From Sipunculus nudus (Eukaryota; Annelida; Sipuncula; Golfingiida; Sipunculidae): a stretch of 64,000 bases of DNA. The DNA is taken from contig CM049306.1 in assembly GCA_026874595.1 (NCBI GenBank), positions 95,843,642 through 95,907,641 of the forward strand, read 5' to 3'. Every line of letters begins with the position of its first letter. Within the stretch, counting starts at the first letter, position 1. This document shows positions 59,919 through 64,000 of the stretch, in pieces. The notes below the pieces were generated by a model. It was given only the letters and a program-made list of their open reading frames with translations. It searched no databases and was not told the DNA's origin. The translations under genes were made by a program, and so were the position numbers.

Positions 59919-60187
59919 AGAGTGATCGCTATAGCTCAGATGACTTTCAGTCAGCTGAGCTAAAAATTAAAGATACTGTTGTTATGCCTACCTATATAAA
60001 AAAAAGAGATACCTTCTTTAAAGACACATGCAAGCTGTGTGGATGAACGTAGTAATAACTTCTACAGTTTTTAAAGTGTTTCTGCTACAACAAGAAACCT
60101 TCAAATCTTATGAAAGAACTGGTAATAGTATTTACTACAAAAGCACAACATGAGTGCATAATACCCCACTGAAAGTCTTGAACAATA

Positions 60188-60535
60188 CCTCTGACCTCAT
60201 TAAATATGTGCAGAATTTTCCAGAATCAAACTCAGAAGATATACTTTATTGGTTGCCATTCACAGTAATGCCATAAAAATGCAGTGAATTCCATGTGAGT
60301 TATTGAAGCAACAGGTAAAGAAATCTAGTGACTCTGAATCCCATGATGTATGGGAAGATTTCCCCAATAATTTAACCCAGCTGAGCCATGTATAAGGTGA
60401 ATAGAGTGATTTTCATGAAAACCCATCAAGTTCCAGGTAAGTTATCATGGCAACACCAAAGGTTAAAGGATGGAAGGACCTGCAGTCAGACTTATGGATG
60501 GATATATGGCTATCGCATCCACCATAATACATCCC
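60188..60535 (+). mobile_element. Helentron-like fragment, family D copy 2
   Basis: It is collinear with 27411-27625, with an extra tandem sub-unit: AATTCCATGTGAGTTAT and later CCCATCAAGTTCCAGGTAAG. It ends GCATCCACCATAATACATCC, as expected for the 3' terminus of this family. Confidence 0.6.
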
Positions 60536-60664
60536 TAAAACTACAAAACTACATTCCAACTCTCAAGCTGCCATGCAGTGGTGGTGCCCAGCAGGTTAAT
60601 TAATTTCATCAATTAGAGCATGTCACTATACTGGGCTTGGGTTGGTCTTTATACATTTGTGCAC

Positions 60665-61870
60665 AACCAAGTGAATATTTTAAAGGGGGAAGAATGAGAA
60701 TCTGGGAAGATCAAGAATTTTCCTGGGATGAATTGGAAGTCTCATCTTCTCCAGGAAAATGAGAATCAAGGAATGGTATGAAATGATTCCTAGTCTTTCT
60801 GAGAAAAATGAGAAGTCTCATTCTTCCCAGGATAAAGATGCGTGTCCACTTGTACGGATGCAGTGCGGATACATATGCAGATATTTTGTGTGTGTTCATA
60901 AGATACGTTTGTCAGTGCATTTTTGGGTCTTTCACTTTCTTTCACCACTACAAAATGGTACGTTTCCTCATGCGTTTCTGTATGCATTTCCTACCCCGTG
61001 GCTACATGGTCAGGTTTTTGAAAAACATATCCATTTCCGCATGCCGCACGCACTCCCATCGCATTTGTCAACACACTCCTTCTTTATTCCATATGCGCAA
61101 TTTTAAACGGGACCGCATTCGTACCCCATAAGTGGACATGCATCTTAAATAAGAATTCCAATTGCTCCCGGGATAATTCAGAATTCTCAATCCTCCAAGG
61201 AGAGGCTGGAATTCAAAACTGAAATTAAAACCTAGGAAAAATGAGAAACTCATTTATCCCAGAAGGAACAGCCTCAGAAGTCATTTCATGACATTTTAAC
61301 ATTTTTTTTTTAATTTAACAAATTTTCTCTTACACATCTTTCTTAAATTTGAACTTTAAGATGCTAAGAAAATGAAGCTACACATAAAACAAATCTTATT
61401 CTGTTAATGAAATAAGATGCATACTATTGAAAGTTATCAAATTATCAAATTCCTTTTTTTTCTCAAATTTTTGGTGCATACCATAATTTTAATATTGGCA
61501 AATACAGGTTCTTGTCACAAAATGAAAATATAATTACATTCCATTTATAAGGTCAGGAATAGTTACACTTGATGCTACAAACAGTGTTATGATGTGTTGT
61601 TGTTTATTTTTATTTTATGAACCTTCCTTATACCCAACTGATATCATTTTACAATAAAGATAGTTCTAGGAAAAATGAAAATTCCTGTTGTTCCCCGGGA
61701 AAAACCAGAATTATCATTTCTCTCTGGAAAATGCTAATAAAGAGATAAAATGAATTGACTCCTGTTTTTCCTGGAAAGAATGAGAATTCTCATTTTCTCA
61801 GGAAGAATGGGAATTCTCATTTTTCCCAGGAAGAATTTGAATTCTGGATCATCCTGATTCTCATTCTTCC
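60665..61870. repeat. Degenerate self-complementary GAGAATTCTC repeats
   Basis: Blocks at 60665-60835, 61150-61270 and 61660-61870 repeat AGAATGAGAATTCTCATTCT-type sequence with TTCCC/GGGAA at the edges. Each is close to its own reverse complement, so the single strand could fold into many short hairpins. The MITE at 60836-61145 interrupts the first two blocks, and about 390 bp of AT-rich sequence separates the third. Confidence 0.7.
60836..61145. mobile_element. 310-bp MITE with TAA target duplication
   Basis: The left TIR is AGATGCGTGTCCACTTGTAC. The right TIR read inwards is AGATGCATGTCCACTTATGG, followed by matching GTACG.ATGC.GT sequence. It is flanked by TAA on both sides (60833-60835, 61146-61148). 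A three-base TAA/TTA duplication fits PIF/Harbinger-type MITEs. ORFs over it are shadows. Confidence 0.82.
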
Positions 61871-61874
61871 CTCA

Positions 61875-64000
61875 ACATATTCATTTAGTTTCATTCAGTA
61901 TATTAAGTCTATATAAAACATGATGGTGGTGGCACTAAACCTTTGTCATGAAACTCCTCTGTGACCATGGCTTGGACATTCCTGTGTCTGGTAATGCGAT
62001 GTTGAGAACAATGCCTCTGGTTAGGTAAGGAGGGTCATTGCCCATACTTGCAGATAAATCCTGAGGAATTTGACATTATTTGGCAAAGGGTCTATCTATC
62101 AGAAAATATGCCAGTGTATCCAGCATGTGAACTAGCAACTCTATTGTATTTTGAATAAAACGGTTTTCAGGTACTAAATAACAAACAGGTAATATGCTAG
62201 TGTGCAAATAAAAGGTAAACAAAATGATAGATGTTGGTTGATGAATGACTTTTTATGAGGCAGTGACTGCAATATAAACTAAACAAAGATGAGGGGAAAA
62301 ATGGATCACAGGCGGTACTATCAGTTTTACTTACTAGCTAGAGCTGTCGCAGATCTTTGACCACATAAAACACAGAACAATCCATCAAACAAATCTAGAG
62401 AAGCCTGATATTTTTTTACAAATTTTATCAAGAACGGACCAGAATTTAAAGTGAAGGTCATTCCCATAGAATGGACTATGACCAAAATTGAAATATAATT
62501 TTTTTTCAGATCCAATACAAATTTATGTATTCCCATCCTCAAGTTGGCAGGGATACAATAAAAGGACTGATAAAATACAACTGCTGACTGGCTTTATTAC
62601 CTCAAACCATACAATTTATGGTTAAGCAACAGGAATTAGACAGTAAAACCAAACTGATCCAGATCTGGCATCAAAATATGTTACAGTGAGGCAGATGTCT
62701 GTTATTTAGAACTACACAGGTGGCAGCAGTGTGATGAAGTTCCATGTTTGTCTGCTATCCAGAACATGTGTACCTGCTTGTCCAAAACACATTATATATC
62801 TTGCATATTTGATTAAATGACAATTCAGTGAAAGTCATTGACAAATACCTCTTGGGACACATTTAATTATTCATGTCTCTCACCTTTTTTATCCATTACA
62901 TAGTTGTTACTGATAAACTGGGATAATGTATAACAGTGCTGTACATACAGGAACAACAGTGAGTACTTCTGCTCAAACACACTGCATGAAAGTTTATTAA
63001 AACATGAACAACAACTAACAACAACCGTTGAAACACATAAATAATAGAAATCTAAAGGTAATCACTGTAATGGTTAGAATATTTACAGCTGGAGGTAAAA
63101 GAGTTAACAATAATAATCATAGTCACACTATCCCCACCTTGCAGAGGTCATAATAGTTGCTATGTCACTTTTGTCAGAGCATACTGATGAATAAAAAACA
63201 GAAATAAAATGTGGGGAATAAATTTAAAGTTCTACACAAATAAATTGAAACAAATACCTCAGGTACCTAATTCTGACAACAGCTGAGACATAATGAAGAT
63301 TTAAACAAGATTGCTGTGGGGGATGATATAAAAAACAGAAAATGAACTGAAAAGAACTAGTGCTGAGAAAGTTAGAAATTATAAAACATGCAATATAATA
63401 AATTAGACGTGCATCCAATGGAAATGTATATGAAGGTCAAACATGATTTACAACAGAACCATGATATCCCCCGTAATATGAACAAGGAATTGTTCAGGTA
63501 AATGTGGGGACCATTTTGTATCCTTGGGACTTATGAGGATTATGGGTAAAATCACATTCTTATACATCATCTTTTTCAAGTTTATGCTGGTCTTACCTTA
63601 ATGTCCTGACTGCACAACAAAAAAGTGTGTTTTGTGCTGTTCAGGAAACTAATAAATAAACCATTATCACCTTACAACAGACAGCCAAGTAAGCTAAAGG
63701 TCATTGCAATAACTGACTTAGAAGTAATGAAAACTAAGTTAAATTGAACAAAAATGCAAAAACAGAATTCAATTCTTTAATTCTAAAAGAAATACAGACT
63801 TTTCCACCTATAAATAATATGCAAGAATAGATGCAATATAAATGGTTTTCCACTGATTGTCTTTCTGACTTGTCTGCCAGGAGCAGATGCTCTATAGGAA
63901 ACTGGGAAGCTTTTAAATCATGTCACAGGTCACAAACTTGTGCCATACTCAAACTCAATCCATGCAGAGATTAAGCTTATAAAAAGCCAACTTTGACTTA
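61875..64000. other. AT-rich stretch, nothing firm
   Basis: A minus-strand AAG|GTAAGA donor-like site near 63597 has only a doubtful 13-bp exon before it. No gene, RNA or mobile element is supported. Confidence 0.45.

Larger units (their letters stand above)
56818..59966 (+). mobile_element. Helentron-like element, family I, interrupted by family A
   Basis: The 5' end has ACAAGT, the palindrome GACCCATGGGTC and GCTCAGCTGAC (56841-56851). The 3' end has a (GACA/GACGG)n tract, the hairpin AGCTCAGATGACT-TTC-AGTCAGCTGAGCT (59933-59961, one mismatch) and TAAAAA. The 5' GCTCAGCTGAC and the 3' GTCAGCTGAGC form subterminal inverted repeats, as in Helentron-type elements. Between them are six units of about 337 bp. 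The sequence before the insert (CTCAAAAATAGAGAAAAA) continues into the unit after it, showing that 57001-57889 was inserted later. Confidence 0.8.

Noticed and set aside
60759-61131. Plus-strand ORFs of 107 and 115 codons.
   Set aside because: They span the TIR-bounded MITE and the palindromic repeats, and overlap antisense ORFs of similar length.
63440-63560. CAGAACCATGATATCCCC as a TIR related to the element at 34130.
   Set aside because: Similarity stops after a few bases, and no opposite end or TA flank could be found.
63580-63660. A 13-bp micro-exon before an AAG|GTAAGA donor on the minus strand.
   Set aside because: The only support is one donor and one possible acceptor at very short spacing. 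No reading frame or partner exon is seen.

Overview
The window looks like a piece of a molluscan, probably bivalve, nuclear genome. It is AT-rich, has very long introns, and is packed with minisatellites, tRNA-derived SINEs, short TIR elements and Helitron/Helentron-like elements that carry tandem cores and (ACGG)n microsatellites, a combination well known from bivalves. I cannot name the species.

The only gene I identify with confidence is synapsin, a neuronal synaptic-vesicle phosphoprotein, on the minus strand. Its first recognisable coding exon (13307-13781; canonical Met codon at 13560-13558) carries the domain A PKA site RRFS and the start of domain C. A 58-bp second exon (9829-9886) continues domain C in perfect phase. 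I found no third exon in 1-9828, so the rest of the gene should lie beyond the left edge. Two candidate upstream exons on the same strand (32823-33002 and one ending at 36378) have good splice sites but unproven linkage. If they belong to synapsin, most of the right-hand 50 kb is first-intron or upstream sequence.

Layout. 1-5.4 kb: degenerate tandem repeats and truncated Helentron-like pieces. 5.5-5.8 kb: a broken LINE fragment. 5.8-9.8 kb: featureless intron. 9.8-13.8 kb: synapsin exons with a Helentron-like element and a SINE in the intron between them. 15.6 kb: a palindromic MITE. 17.4-18.6 kb: a 63-bp minisatellite. 20.3-23.3 kb: a split hairpin-ended element with 180-bp units. 25.3 kb: a TA-flanked MITE. 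27-29 kb: more Helentron-like pieces. 31.8-32.8 kb: a 29-bp minisatellite next to a candidate exon. 34.1-35.8 kb: a 1.7-kb TA-flanked TIR element. 38.1-42.5 kb: about 84 copies of a 52-bp minisatellite with higher-order structure. 49.4-51.1 kb and 56.8-60.0 kb: large tandem-core elements, one nested in another. 60.7-61.9 kb: a fold-back repeat interrupted by a TAA-flanked MITE.

Most short ORFs in the window come from repeats and are not annotated as genes. No rRNA gene, intact tRNA gene, CRISPR array or intact transposase was seen.
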